Shown here: piece by piece, positions 35,428 to 44,039 of the stretch | Position numbering within the stretch: position 1 is the first letter of the stretch | How the letters are laid out: every line of letters begins with the position of its first letter | Source: Paenibacillus taichungensis | GTDB lineage: Bacteria > Bacillota > Bacilli > Paenibacillales > Paenibacillaceae | DNA length: 64,000 nt | NCBI RefSeq assembly: GCF_013359905.1 | Contig: NZ_JABMCC010000113.1 | Coordinates: 1 to 64,000, forward strand | Direction: 5' to 3' | The notes under the pieces: generated by a model | What the model was told of the DNA's origin: nothing | Database searches by the model: none | The model's input: the letters and a program-made list of their open reading frames with translations, nothing else | Made by a program: the position numbers and the translations under genes

Positions 35428-35569
35428 ATGTCCCTCCTGCGTATGTCCATGCGTTCTTTCTCCAAAGTATACCTAGTTATTATACCTGTCCAAAGGCGCA
35501 CAGACTAACCCTTCCAGGTATTCTGTCCTTCAGGACATCATCCACACGGTCTACAGCTTCCCTAAAATG

Positions 35570-35611
35570 CAAAAACTCCTGGTTGCCCTCAGGGCACCAG
35601 GAGTTAATCTG
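35570..35611 (-). terminator. Terminator after spoVT
   Basis: AACTCCTGGTGCCC and GGGCAACCAGGAGTTTTT on the minus strand, just past the spoVT stop. Confidence 0.88.
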
Positions 35612-35617
35612 CTTTTT

Positions 35618-36160
35618 TTATTGCTCCATCTGTTTGCCAAGGAATCCGGCAGCCGTTTCAGACATTTTGATTTCCATCTGAGACATCTTCACCGACTCAT
35701 CCTTGTTGAAAAGGATAACCGTTCCGATGGGGTCACCACCCGAAATGATTGGGGCGATAACAAAAGACGATAACGTCTCGTCATGATCTTTGCTAAGCTC
35801 ATAAGAACCATTGTTGGTCTCCAAAATCGTCTTCCGGTTTTCCATACAACTCTCCACCAGTTGACCTACCTGCTTGTCCAGATACTCTTTCTTGGAACCG
35901 CCTGCGACCGTAATAATCGTATCGCGGTCAGAGATCATCGTTACATGGCCTGTACTTTCATACAGCGATTCTGCATATTCTTTGGCAAAATCACCAAGTT
36001 CGCCAATCGGCGAGTATTTTTTAAGAATAACTTCTCCATCGCGGTCCACAAAAATCTCAAGTGGATCGCCTTCACGGATACGTAACGTACGGCGGATTTC
36101 TTTCGGAATGACCACTCGACCGAGGTCATCTATACGGCGGACAATACCAGTAGCTTTCAT
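35618..36160 (-). CDS. spoVT: Stage V sporulation regulator SpoVT
   Basis: Forespore transcription factor that tunes sigma-G genes. The 180-residue protein has an AbrB-type swapped-hairpin DNA-binding domain (MKATGIVRRIDDLGRVVIPKEIRRTLRI, residues 1-28) and a C-terminal GAF-like domain. A paralogous AbrB lies at 56 kb. Sigma-G control is expected from Bacillus; I could not identify a matching promoter with confidence. Confidence 0.97.
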   Translation of the reverse strand: MKATGIVRRIDDLGRVVIPKEIRRTLRIREGDPLEIFVDRDGEVILKKYSPIGELGDFAKEYAESLYESTGHVTMISDRDTIITVAGGSKKEYLDKQVGQLVESCMENRKTILETNNGSYELSKDHDETLSSFVIAPIISGGDPIGTVILFNKDESVKMSQMEIKMSETAAGFLGKQMEQ

Positions 36161-36479
36161 TTCACATGTTGCCCCACTTTCTCGAGAAGATTTTTCAACT
36201 ACTGTTCCTTAATGGGTAGAGGAAAGTCCCAGAACGTTTAGTGTGATATCTTGACCATAGTATTCATCTGTTCCCATTTCCTTATACATACTTTGGAGAA
36301 TATAGTTGTGTAAACTTCCACAGAAGGCGACCATGTACCCACTTTGCTCCATAGATACAAGGAAAAGCAAGAGGGAGGCCTTAAGTCCCCCTCTTGCTTT
36401 TCTGTATGATTGTCCATATTTGAAGCGTTCAGTGTATCACCCAGACAAACGTACTAGCTGGATGTACGCATTCGCTATC
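36161..36479 (-). other. Spacer between prsA and spoVT
   Basis: About 320 bases. It holds the prsA terminator and the spoVT upstream region. A TGAATA near 36263-36268 and a CACACTA near 36241-36247 resemble sigma-G elements but are 15 bases apart, short of the usual 17-18. No gene is visible. Confidence 0.4.
36361..36403 (-). terminator. Terminator after prsA
   Basis: AAAAGCAAGAGGGGG and CCTCCCTCTTGCTTTT on the minus strand, with a long GC-rich stem, about 75 bases past the stop. Confidence 0.88.
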
Positions 36480-37628
36480 TTACTTACCGCTTGTATCTGT
36501 ACTTTCATCTGTTTTTGTATCCTTGTCGGTTTCAGTTGTTCCTTGATCCGTTTTGGTATCGGTACCCGCATCGGTTTTTTCACCCTCAGTACCAGTTCCT
36601 GTACCGGTTGTGCCTTCAGTTGTACCTTCAGTCGTACCTTCTTCAGCCTTGTCTGTTTTCGGCAGTTTTACTTCTTTTACGATTTTGTCCAGTTCGCTGG
36701 TCATGAATGTATCGATCTCAGCAGCGGCCAATTGGCTTTTGAGTGTTTCTTTTTGTTCAGCAGTCAATTTCGCGTAGTCCGCTTCTGTACGTTTTTCTAC
36801 TTTCATGATGTGATAACCATATTCAGTCTCTACAGGATCACTGATTTTGTTCAATGGCAGCGTTTTTGCTGCTTCCTTGAACGCATCTACCCAGCTAGCT
36901 ACAGGTGTATCTTCATACAATCCGCCTTTTTCTGCAGAACCTGTGTCTTCAGAGTATTTCTTCGCAATTTCAGCAAAGTCTGCTCCGCCGTCCAATTTGG
37001 CTTTCACTTCTTTTGCAAGTTTCAGAGCATCTTCCTTTTTACGCTCTTTTTGCGTTTTTGGATCAGTAAAGTTAATCAGTACATGACGAACAGACGCCGT
37101 TGTGAACTGATCTTTATTTTTCTCAAATTCAGCTTTAATCGCATCTTCAGTAACGCCCGTTTCTTTGTCCTTAATTACCGTCATAATGCGAGTCATGTAA
37201 TCCTTAATGTTCTGGTCTGTCAGATTCTGAGCTTTCAGCATCTCAGTCCATTGGTCAGCTTGAACAGAAGCTTTCATTTTGTCGAATTGCTCTGTCGCTG
37301 TTTTTTCACCTTCGGTTTTGGCTGCATCACTTGCTTTTCCACTCAAATATTCATATGCAACTTCCTGTTTTACCAGGTACTCCTTGAAATCATCCATATC
37401 CATCATTTGTGCATATTCCGGATAGAGGAATTTCATGACCCGTTGCTCCATGTCAAATTCATTGGCTGTAATTGTACCACCTTCATACGTAGCGACTACA
37501 GCACTTGTATCCTTTGGTTCCGTTGTCGCTTCTTCCTTCTTGCCACAAGCAGCAAGCAGTGATAGGGACAGTACTGCTACCATACTCACAGACAGTACTT
37601 TCCCTACTTTTTTATACTTTGCTAACAT
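36480..37628 (-). CDS. prsA: Foldase lipoprotein PrsA (parvulin)
   Basis: Extracytoplasmic peptidyl-prolyl isomerase aiding folding of secreted proteins. The 382-residue precursor has a lipoprotein signal peptide with lipobox LLAAC (Cys about 28), a SurA-like N-terminal domain, a parvulin domain (SVRHVLINFTDP..., GGADFAEIAKKYSEDTGSAEKGG, GYHIMKVE; about residues 180-285), and an unusual 60-residue C-terminal tail of Thr, Glu, Gly, Asp and Lys. The start overlaps the mfd stop by 17 bases and has AAAGGGGG upstream. In B. subtilis prsA is elsewhere on the chromosome. Confidence 0.94.
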   Translation of the reverse strand: MLAKYKKVGKVLSVSMVAVLSLSLLAACGKKEEATTEPKDTSAVVATYEGGTITANEFDMEQRVMKFLYPEYAQMMDMDDFKEYLVKQEVAYEYLSGKASDAAKTEGEKTATEQFDKMKASVQADQWTEMLKAQNLTDQNIKDYMTRIMTVIKDKETGVTEDAIKAEFEKNKDQFTTASVRHVLINFTDPKTQKERKKEDALKLAKEVKAKLDGGADFAEIAKKYSEDTGSAEKGGLYEDTPVASWVDAFKEAAKTLPLNKISDPVETEYGYHIMKVEKRTEADYAKLTAEQKETLKSQLAAAEIDTFMTSELDKIVKEVKLPKTDKAEEGTTEGTTEGTTGTGTGTEGEKTDAGTDTKTDQGTTETDKDTKTDESTDTSGK

Positions 37629-40600
37629 CCTTTAGTTCCCCCTTTGATTTAAAAGCACTTTTCATGGACTCCAGAAATTTCTCTACCAGCTCCATCAGTT
37701 GCTTGTCCCCAAGCCCTTTGCCCTTGACATGAATAAGCATATGGGGTCCTTGTTCAAATTGTACACGTCTTTCGAACTGATTTCCAATGTGTGCGATTTT
37801 TGAGAGCTCAAATGCATGTTCTCGGCCTTCATAGAACTTCACTGTAAGATCATCTCCGCGTTGGGAGATGGATTCAATACCGTAGATCTTGCCATAGACT
37901 TTCATTCTGGCCACCGCCAGCAGATTGATCACGGCTTCCGGCAGATCTCCGAATCGGTCAACCAATTCGTCTTCCAGTTCCATTGCATCGTCGAAGGAGG
38001 CAATAACCGCCACTTTTTTATAAATTTCAATCTTCTGAATACTGTCATAAATATAATCCGACGGCAAGTACGCATCGATACTGAGATCCAGCGTTGTGTT
38101 CCACTGATCGGATGGCACCGGCTCTTCGCCAAGCATCGTAACTTTGCGTTTGTTAATTTCCTCTGCAAGCATCTGAGAATACAGATCGAATCCGACAGAC
38201 GCAATAAAGCCGTGCTGTTCAGCTCCGAGCAGATTACCCGCGCCGCGGATCGACAAATCACGCATCGCGATCTTGAATCCCGAACCCAGTTCGGTGAATT
38301 CCTTGATCGATTGCAGACGTTTCTCAGCAACTTCGGTCAGCACTTTGTCCCGTTGGTACGTGAAATAGGCATACGCAATCCGATTGGAACGTCCCACCCG
38401 TCCACGCAGCTGGTAAAGCTGTGAGAGACCCATTTTGTCCGCGTCATGCACGATCAGCGTATTTACGTTAGGAATATCCACCCCGGTCTCAATGATGCTT
38501 GTGCTGACGAGCACGTCATATTCACCATCCAGGAAGTCCAGAATAGTTTTCTCCAGCTCCGTTTCCGACATCTGGCCATGCCCCACACCCACCTTGGCTT
38601 CAGGGACCAATTCGGAAATTTCGGCAGCCATCTCCTGAATTCCCTGCACACGGTTATACAAGTAGTAGACCTGACCACCACGAGCTAACTCACGTTCAAT
38701 CGCTTCACGAACAAGCGCCTGACTGTGTTCAACGACATATGTCTGTACCGGAAAACGGTTTTCCGGCGGTGTCTCGATAACCGACAGATCCCGAACGCCC
38801 AGCATGGACATGTGAAGGGTACGCGGAATCGGCGTCGCTGTCAGTGTCAGCACGTCCACGTTTGTTTTCAGCTTTTTCAGTTTTTCCTTGTGAGTTACAC
38901 CAAAGCGCTGCTCTTCATCTACAATTAACAGGCCAAGATCCTTGAAGACTAGATCCTGTGACAATAACCGATGAGTACCAATGACGATATCGACGGTGCC
39001 TGCCTTGATGCCTTTGGCCGTCTCATTCTGTTCTTTACGTGAACGGAATCGACTAAGTACATGAATGTTGAATGGATAACCCGAGAAACGCTCACGGAAC
39101 GTTTCATAATGCTGCTGTGCCAAAATGGTTGTAGGTACTAATACAGCAACTTGTTTCCCCTCAATGGCAGCCTTAAATGCAGCACGGATCGCAACCTCGG
39201 TTTTGCCGTAACCGACATCCCCACACAATAAACGGTCCATCGGACGATTTTGTTCCATATCCTTCTTGATTTCTTCAATTGCACGCACCTGATCACGTGT
39301 CTCATCATAAGGGAACATGTCTTCGAACTCCTGCTGTTCCGCAGAGTCTTTGTCGAAGCCGAAGCCTTTTGACGTCTGGCGTTCCGCATAAAGCTTGATT
39401 AGATCATCAGCAATATCCTGTACAGATGTGCGGACTTTGTTTTTAACCCGTGTCCACTCATTACCGCCCAGCTTATATATTTTCGGCTCTTTCTCTTCCG
39501 AACCGACATATTTCTGAATCAGATCAATCTGCTCAATCGGTACAGACAGTTTGTCTCCACCTGCATATAGAATATGCATGTAATCCTTGTGAATACCGCC
39601 AACCTCAAGTGTGCCGATCCCGAGATACTTACCAATCCCGTGATTCTGGTGAACGACATAATCGCCCACTTTCAGCTCACTATAGGATTTAATGCGTTCA
39701 GCGTTGTCCACATTGCGAATCGGTTTGCGCACTTTGCGCTGCTTCTGTGAGAACATCTCACCTTCGGTAACGACAGCCAGATGAATAGAAGGCATTTCAA
39801 ATCCGGTTTGCAAGTTGCCAATAAGCATCTCCGGCTCAGGGATATCATAATCCATGAGTACCCGGCGCATGCGATCGAGTCTTTCCTCACCGTTAGCCAG
39901 CATGAGCACCTGAACTCCGGCTTTCTGCCAGCGCTCCATCTCTGCTTTGAGCACGTTCATCTGTCCATGGAAGTCCTGCATTCCACGGCTGATAAAGTTA
40001 AGGATGTTTTGCGGCTGGGTATGAGGAACCTGACGCAAAAAGATGGACATAAACAGCGTCTGGAATGGACGTTCATATATCAGATCATCCCCATCGGCCG
40101 ACAGATGCAGGTCTGGAAGGGTCTTCCCGTTTTGCATCAAATGCAGATTCCACTCCGACTCATCTCGGTCAAGCTGTTTCGACGTCTCCGCGAGCCTTGC
40201 TGGCTCGTCGAGTACAAGCAACGTATCTTCTGGCATGTAGTCGTAGATCGTCTTGTTCTCCGGATAGAGCGGTGAAATATATTTATACATTTCGGAGAAA
40301 TACACATGCTCCCGCAGAAGTTCGATCTCGCGATGAATTTCTTCTCGCAGACGCAGCTTCGCCTGCCGGTCCGTCATTTTTTCCAACTGTTGGTCAAGCA
40401 AAATAACAGCTGCATCGGCAGCCTTCTCCATACGTTCGCGATCTGCAATTAACTCTTTGCACGGCAGAACCGTCACTTCATCAATTCGTTCAATGGAACG
40501 CTGGTCTGCAGGATCAAATGTACGAATGGAATCGATCTCATCATCGAATAATTCCACACGATACGCAATGGACGATGTGACTGGATAGAAGTCAATAATT

Positions 40601-41139
40601 CCACCACGCACGCTCATCTCGCCGCGTGATTCTACGCGCTCTACACGTTCATATCCGAGCTTCACCATCTCCAACAGGAATGAATCCAGCTCCAGTGTAT
40701 TACCTTGTTTAATTGTAATCTGAGCATTAGCCATCACTTCTGGAAGTGGAACATAGCGCCGTACCCCGGAAAACGGGATAACAACAACGCCCCTGAATCC
40801 CTGGGCGCAACGGACCAACACGTCAATACGCTGACCCAATGTTTCCGGACTGGAAACAGCAGCTTCAGCGGCAACAAGTTCGTTGGCAGGATAGAGCAGC
40901 ACCTGATCCGGTGAAAGCGCTTCCTGTAAATCTTCTGCGATTTTTTGAGCGGAAAACATATTGTGTGTCACAACGAGCAGGGGTCTGTTCATTTCCTGAT
41001 GTAAGGCAGCCAGCATAATCTGACGTGCCGAACCGGATAAGCCCGAAACCAATTGCTCCTTCATACCGGATGTAATCCCGGCCGTAATGGACCCGAAGTC
41101 CGGATCTTTGGAAAAAGCCTGTATAAGTGCTTGTAACAA
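37612..41139 (-). CDS. mfd: Transcription-repair coupling factor Mfd
   Basis: Removes RNA polymerase stalled at DNA lesions and recruits UvrA. The 1175-residue protein has the UvrB-like N-terminal module, the RNA-polymerase-interacting domain (YVVHQNHGIGKYLGI, about residues 510-525), a RecG-like translocase with Walker A GDVGYGKTEVA (about 655) and Walker B VDEEQRFG, and the C-terminal TRCF domain. I use the TTG at 41139, with AGAGAGGTG upstream; a GTG at 41148 overlaps that site. Confidence 0.97.
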   Translation of the reverse strand: MLQALIQAFSKDPDFGSITAGITSGMKEQLVSGLSGSARQIMLAALHQEMNRPLLVVTHNMFSAQKIAEDLQEALSPDQVLLYPANELVAAEAAVSSPETLGQRIDVLVRCAQGFRGVVVIPFSGVRRYVPLPEVMANAQITIKQGNTLELDSFLLEMVKLGYERVERVESRGEMSVRGGIIDFYPVTSSIAYRVELFDDEIDSIRTFDPADQRSIERIDEVTVLPCKELIADRERMEKAADAAVILLDQQLEKMTDRQAKLRLREEIHREIELLREHVYFSEMYKYISPLYPENKTIYDYMPEDTLLVLDEPARLAETSKQLDRDESEWNLHLMQNGKTLPDLHLSADGDDLIYERPFQTLFMSIFLRQVPHTQPQNILNFISRGMQDFHGQMNVLKAEMERWQKAGVQVLMLANGEERLDRMRRVLMDYDIPEPEMLIGNLQTGFEMPSIHLAVVTEGEMFSQKQRKVRKPIRNVDNAERIKSYSELKVGDYVVHQNHGIGKYLGIGTLEVGGIHKDYMHILYAGGDKLSVPIEQIDLIQKYVGSEEKEPKIYKLGGNEWTRVKNKVRTSVQDIADDLIKLYAERQTSKGFGFDKDSAEQQEFEDMFPYDETRDQVRAIEEIKKDMEQNRPMDRLLCGDVGYGKTEVAIRAAFKAAIEGKQVAVLVPTTILAQQHYETFRERFSGYPFNIHVLSRFRSRKEQNETAKGIKAGTVDIVIGTHRLLSQDLVFKDLGLLIVDEEQRFGVTHKEKLKKLKTNVDVLTLTATPIPRTLHMSMLGVRDLSVIETPPENRFPVQTYVVEHSQALVREAIERELARGGQVYYLYNRVQGIQEMAAEISELVPEAKVGVGHGQMSETELEKTILDFLDGEYDVLVSTSIIETGVDIPNVNTLIVHDADKMGLSQLYQLRGRVGRSNRIAYAYFTYQRDKVLTEVAEKRLQSIKEFTELGSGFKIAMRDLSIRGAGNLLGAEQHGFIASVGFDLYSQMLAEEINKRKVTMLGEEPVPSDQWNTTLDLSIDAYLPSDYIYDSIQKIEIYKKVAVIASFDDAMELEDELVDRFGDLPEAVINLLAVARMKVYGKIYGIESISQRGDDLTVKFYEGREHAFELSKIAHIGNQFERRVQFEQGPHMLIHVKGKGLGDKQLMELVEKFLESMKSAFKSKGELKDVSKV

Positions 41140-41418
41140 AAGGGGCACCTCTCTTATAACTTACTTGAGTATCTCACGCCTGCGCGCAGGTTCACCACAT
41201 TAGAAATTGGATACAAATTCCTTTTTGTCCTGTTTCATCATAAAGGATAAGTCGCTTCTTTGCCACATCCGTTTGATGTAACTGAAGGGTAATTTCACAT
41301 ATAGTCTGGTTTCATCCCAACTGAAAAGAAGCCTCAGCAGGCTGCCAAGGCTATAAAGGTGGAGCGGTATTCCTCAGCCACCATCATCTGTCATAAGTTC
41401 TAGCTGCGGGCGAGTTAA

Positions 41419-41649
41419 TTACTGAAGCGGACTCGCAAGCAGGCTCAGCTCAGGATTGAACTCCAGAGCTTCTTTGCAATAATCACATGTAATCCGAACG
41501 GTTATATCGCCACCGGAATTATACGCTATTATATCCCTCCGCTCGTCGGGGGTCAAGAAATGAAAGCCCAATTGCGCTTCCGTTATCCGGGCAGAATCGA
41601 TTCGTCCAATAAAAGTACGGCAATGCCTACACACATAATTCACTGACAT
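41419..41649 (-). CDS. fin: Anti-sigma-F factor Fin (YabK)
   Basis: A 76-residue zinc-binding protein with YVCRHCRTFIG at the N-terminus and ITCDYCKEALEFNP at the C-terminus, giving two CxxC pairs. In B. subtilis Fin is made under sigma-F, binds and inhibits sigma-F, and helps the switch to sigma-G. Position between pth and mfd is conserved. The 270 bases between fin and mfd show no gene. Confidence 0.94.
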   Translation of the reverse strand: MSVNYVCRHCRTFIGRIDSARITEAQLGFHFLTPDERRDIIAYNSGGDITVRITCDYCKEALEFNPELSLLASPLQ

Positions 41650-41747
41650 GTTTATGCCTCCTGAACATGGTTTATACGTCCAGTATGCCCATTAAGACTG
41701 AATCGAACCCGAATCTTGATCATTTTTCCAGTGTCAGTTGCAGCGGT

Positions 41748-42308
41748 TCACCCGTTGAACTTGGCCATTGTCTGCTCAAACGTATGATCCAGACTATACT
41801 CCAATGCATCACAGGTCTGTTCGATCGTTTGATCGAGTGCTTCCTTTTCGTTCTTCATAAACTTGGACAGTACGTAGTCTACAATGGCATGTCCCGGTTC
41901 TGGTCGGGATATTCCCATCCGCACCCGGTTAAACTGCTGTGTACCGGTATGCTGGATAATGGATTTGATTCCATTGTGACCACCTGCACTGCCCTGGTAA
42001 CGCAATCTGACTTTGCCTGTTTCCGTGTCCATGTCGTCATAGACGACAATCAGGTCCTCCAGACTAACTTTATAAAAATCCATATAAGCCCTTACCGACT
42101 CACCGGACAGGTTCATAAACGTCATTGGTTTAATCAGCACCGTTTTGACGCCACCAATTACACCTTCTCCAATCAGCGCCTTGCATTTACTCTGCGTTAT
42201 GGAGATATTATGCCGCTCTGCAAGTCGATCAAGTGCCATAAAACCGATATTATGACGGGTTTTAGCGTAGTTCGGGCCTGGATTTCCGAGGCCGACAATC
42301 CACTTCAT
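41748..42308 (-). CDS. pth: Peptidyl-tRNA hydrolase (SpoVC)
   Basis: Recycles tRNA by cutting peptidyl-tRNA. The 186-residue protein has the family start KWIVGLGNPGPNYAKTRHNIGF with the catalytic His (about 20), the FMNLSGESV block, and GSAGGHNGIKSI. AGGAGGG precedes the ATG. Confidence 0.98.
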   Translation of the reverse strand: MKWIVGLGNPGPNYAKTRHNIGFMALDRLAERHNISITQSKCKALIGEGVIGGVKTVLIKPMTFMNLSGESVRAYMDFYKVSLEDLIVVYDDMDTETGKVRLRYQGSAGGHNGIKSIIQHTGTQQFNRVRMGISRPEPGHAIVDYVLSKFMKNEKEALDQTIEQTCDALEYSLDHTFEQTMAKFNG

Positions 42309-42675
42309 CTTGTTCCCTCCTTCGGATCAGCCTAAGGTGAAGCATAGACTTCGAATGTTATATTTCATATAATATCAACAAAGTGAGATTCGAATTGGTT
42401 ATATAATTTGAACTAAAGAGTATTTACACTGGCACTCCGATGACAGAACAACTTTCCGATCGCTGTTATCCCCAGATTTTTTTGATTTCTTTATGAAAAG
42501 GTGAAAATCCGGGGATAGCTTATGCTTCCGATGTAGCTTTCTTGCAGAAAGCTTTCAGGCGCACGCTTCGCTTCTTCAAGTTATTTCTGTCCTCTCCGTT
42601 ATCGTGTAAATGTTTAGTTGATCTTATATAGTGTTTACATTTATTATTTCATCAACCCAGGAAGGTGAGCGGGTT
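42309..42675. other. Divergent spacer between pth and the orphan small gene
   Basis: About 370 bases. It holds a long inverted repeat (TATCCCC at 42467-42473 and GGGGATA at 42511-42517, extended by GATTTT/AAAATC), a small hairpin AGCTTTC/GAAAGCT near 42535-42558, and a candidate plus-strand promoter (TTGATC, 18 bases, TATTAT, about 42617-42646). No protein gene is seen. Confidence 0.45.
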
Positions 42676-42876
42676 TTGCGCGAAGACAACGGACAACTGA
42701 CTCAACATAGCGATTTTATCTATCATCTGGAATATCACGTACCTGTACAGGTATATGACCGCGACACCCATATTGAGATCGGACTAATCACTCGTTTCGA
42801 TAATCAATTTGTCGAAATTGCCGACACTCTTTTTCATCGGCGCCGGTTCCGTTTTATCTCCCGCCCCGGATACTAG
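42676..42876 (+). CDS. Small protein of unknown function, plus strand
   Basis: A predicted 66-residue protein beginning at TTG 42676, with GGAAGGTGA 7 bases upstream; an in-frame ATG at 42631 lacks a site. It is rich in charged and aromatic residues (HLEYHVPVQVYDRDTHIEIG, then a basic end FHRRRFRFISRPGY), with no membrane segment or cysteine, and looks like a compact beta-rich domain. I do not recognise the family. It is one of very few plus-strand genes here, facing prs, with a hairpin between the two. Confidence 0.65.
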   Translation: MREDNGQLTQHSDFIYHLEYHVPVQVYDRDTHIEIGLITRFDNQFVEIADTLFHRRRFRFISRPGY

Positions 42877-42921
42877 AAATTCGGCAGGCACTGTTTCACT
42901 TCCAATATAACGGCACGCCGA

Positions 42922-42964
42922 CAGGGGTTACATTTTCCATTGATCCGGAAAACGTAACCCCTCT
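42922..42964. terminator. Hairpin between the orphan gene and prs
   Basis: AGGGGTTAC and GTAACCCCT flank an inner TTTTCC/GGAAAA pairing. The stem is strong but no T-run follows on either side. It could end both convergent transcripts. Confidence 0.5.
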
Positions 42965-42984
42965 ACTACTTTATGCAGACATCC

Positions 42985-43938
42985 TTATTCAATTTCAAAC
43001 AGCTTGCTGATTGACAATTCCTCATGAACCCGGATAATGGCTTCTCCGAGCAAAGGTGCTACAGACAACACTTTAAGTTTGCTTGTCGGGTTAGCATGCG
43101 TAATCGGAATGGTATCCGTTACGATGACTTCCTTCAGTGGTGCATTCTCCAAGCGTTCCATCGCAGGTCCGGACAATACTGGATGAGTACAGCAAGCGTA
43201 TACTTCCTTCACGCCACCTTCCATCAGAGCATTCGCTCCCAGTACAATCGTTCCCGCTGTATCAATGATGTCATCGATCAGAATTGCTGTTTTACCTTCG
43301 ATGTTACCGATAATGTTCATCACTTCGCTGACGTTCGGCTCTGGACGACGTTTGTCGATAATTGCGAGAGGTGCATTCAGGAAGTCCGCCAGTTTCCGAG
43401 CGCGCACTACGCCGCCGTGGTCAGGCGATACAACAACCGGATTTTCGATCTGTTTCGAGCGGAAATATTGAGCCAAAATCGGCACGCCGAGTAGATGATC
43501 GACCGGAATATCGAAGAATCCTTGAATCTGCATTGCATGCAAGTCCATCGCAATTACACGGGTTGCACCCGCTTTTTCGATCAGATTGGCAACCAGTTTG
43601 GCTGTAATCGGGTCACGCGAACGGGCCTTACGGTCCTGTCTAGCATAGCCATAGTACGGAATAACGACGTTAATCGTCTTGGCAGATGCCCGTTTAAGTG
43701 CATCAATCATAACGAGCATTTCCATCAGGTTGTCATTAACCGGCAAGCAAGTAGACTGCACAATATAAACGTGGCAGCCCCGAACACTCTCAGAGAGTTT
43801 CACTTGGATCTCACCATCACTGAAGCTGGTTGTGTGAGATTCACCCATAGGAATTCCGATATAATCAGCAATTTGATGGGCAAGCTTGGGGTTAGAATTG
43901 CAAGTAAATATTTTTAATTTCGAATCAAAATAAGTCAT
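42985..43938 (-). CDS. prs: Ribose-phosphate pyrophosphokinase
   Basis: Makes PRPP from ribose-5-phosphate and ATP, feeding purine, pyrimidine, His, Trp and NAD synthesis (including HPRT and NadC in this window). The 317-residue protein has YGYARQDRKARSRDPI, ATRVIAMDLHAMQIQGFFDIPVDHL-type metal site, the flexible loop RRPEPN and the PRPP motif ILIDDIIDTAGT. It follows glmU with a 100-base gap. Confidence 0.98.
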   Translation of the reverse strand: MTYFDSKLKIFTCNSNPKLAHQIADYIGIPMGESHTTSFSDGEIQVKLSESVRGCHVYIVQSTCLPVNDNLMEMLVMIDALKRASAKTINVVIPYYGYARQDRKARSRDPITAKLVANLIEKAGATRVIAMDLHAMQIQGFFDIPVDHLLGVPILAQYFRSKQIENPVVVSPDHGGVVRARKLADFLNAPLAIIDKRRPEPNVSEVMNIIGNIEGKTAILIDDIIDTAGTIVLGANALMEGGVKEVYACCTHPVLSGPAMERLENAPLKEVIVTDTIPITHANPTSKLKVLSVAPLLGEAIIRVHEELSISKLFEIE

Positions 43939-44039
43939 AAAATAAAAACCCTCCGTGCTGGTTCATTGGAATCTATAAGCGTCTGCGACATGTCGGCACC
44001 CCCCGATGTTCGGGAGGCAATTCTTAATATCAATACCCC

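Noticed and set aside
36241..36268. Sigma-G promoter for spoVT
   Set aside because: Both boxes are recognisable but 15 bases apart rather than 17-18; too weak to call.
36306..37562. Plus-strand open frame of 418 codons opposite prsA
   Set aside because: It mirrors a well-supported lipoprotein gene, is rich in Phe, Cys and Ser as expected for a complement frame, and has no ribosome site or family likeness.
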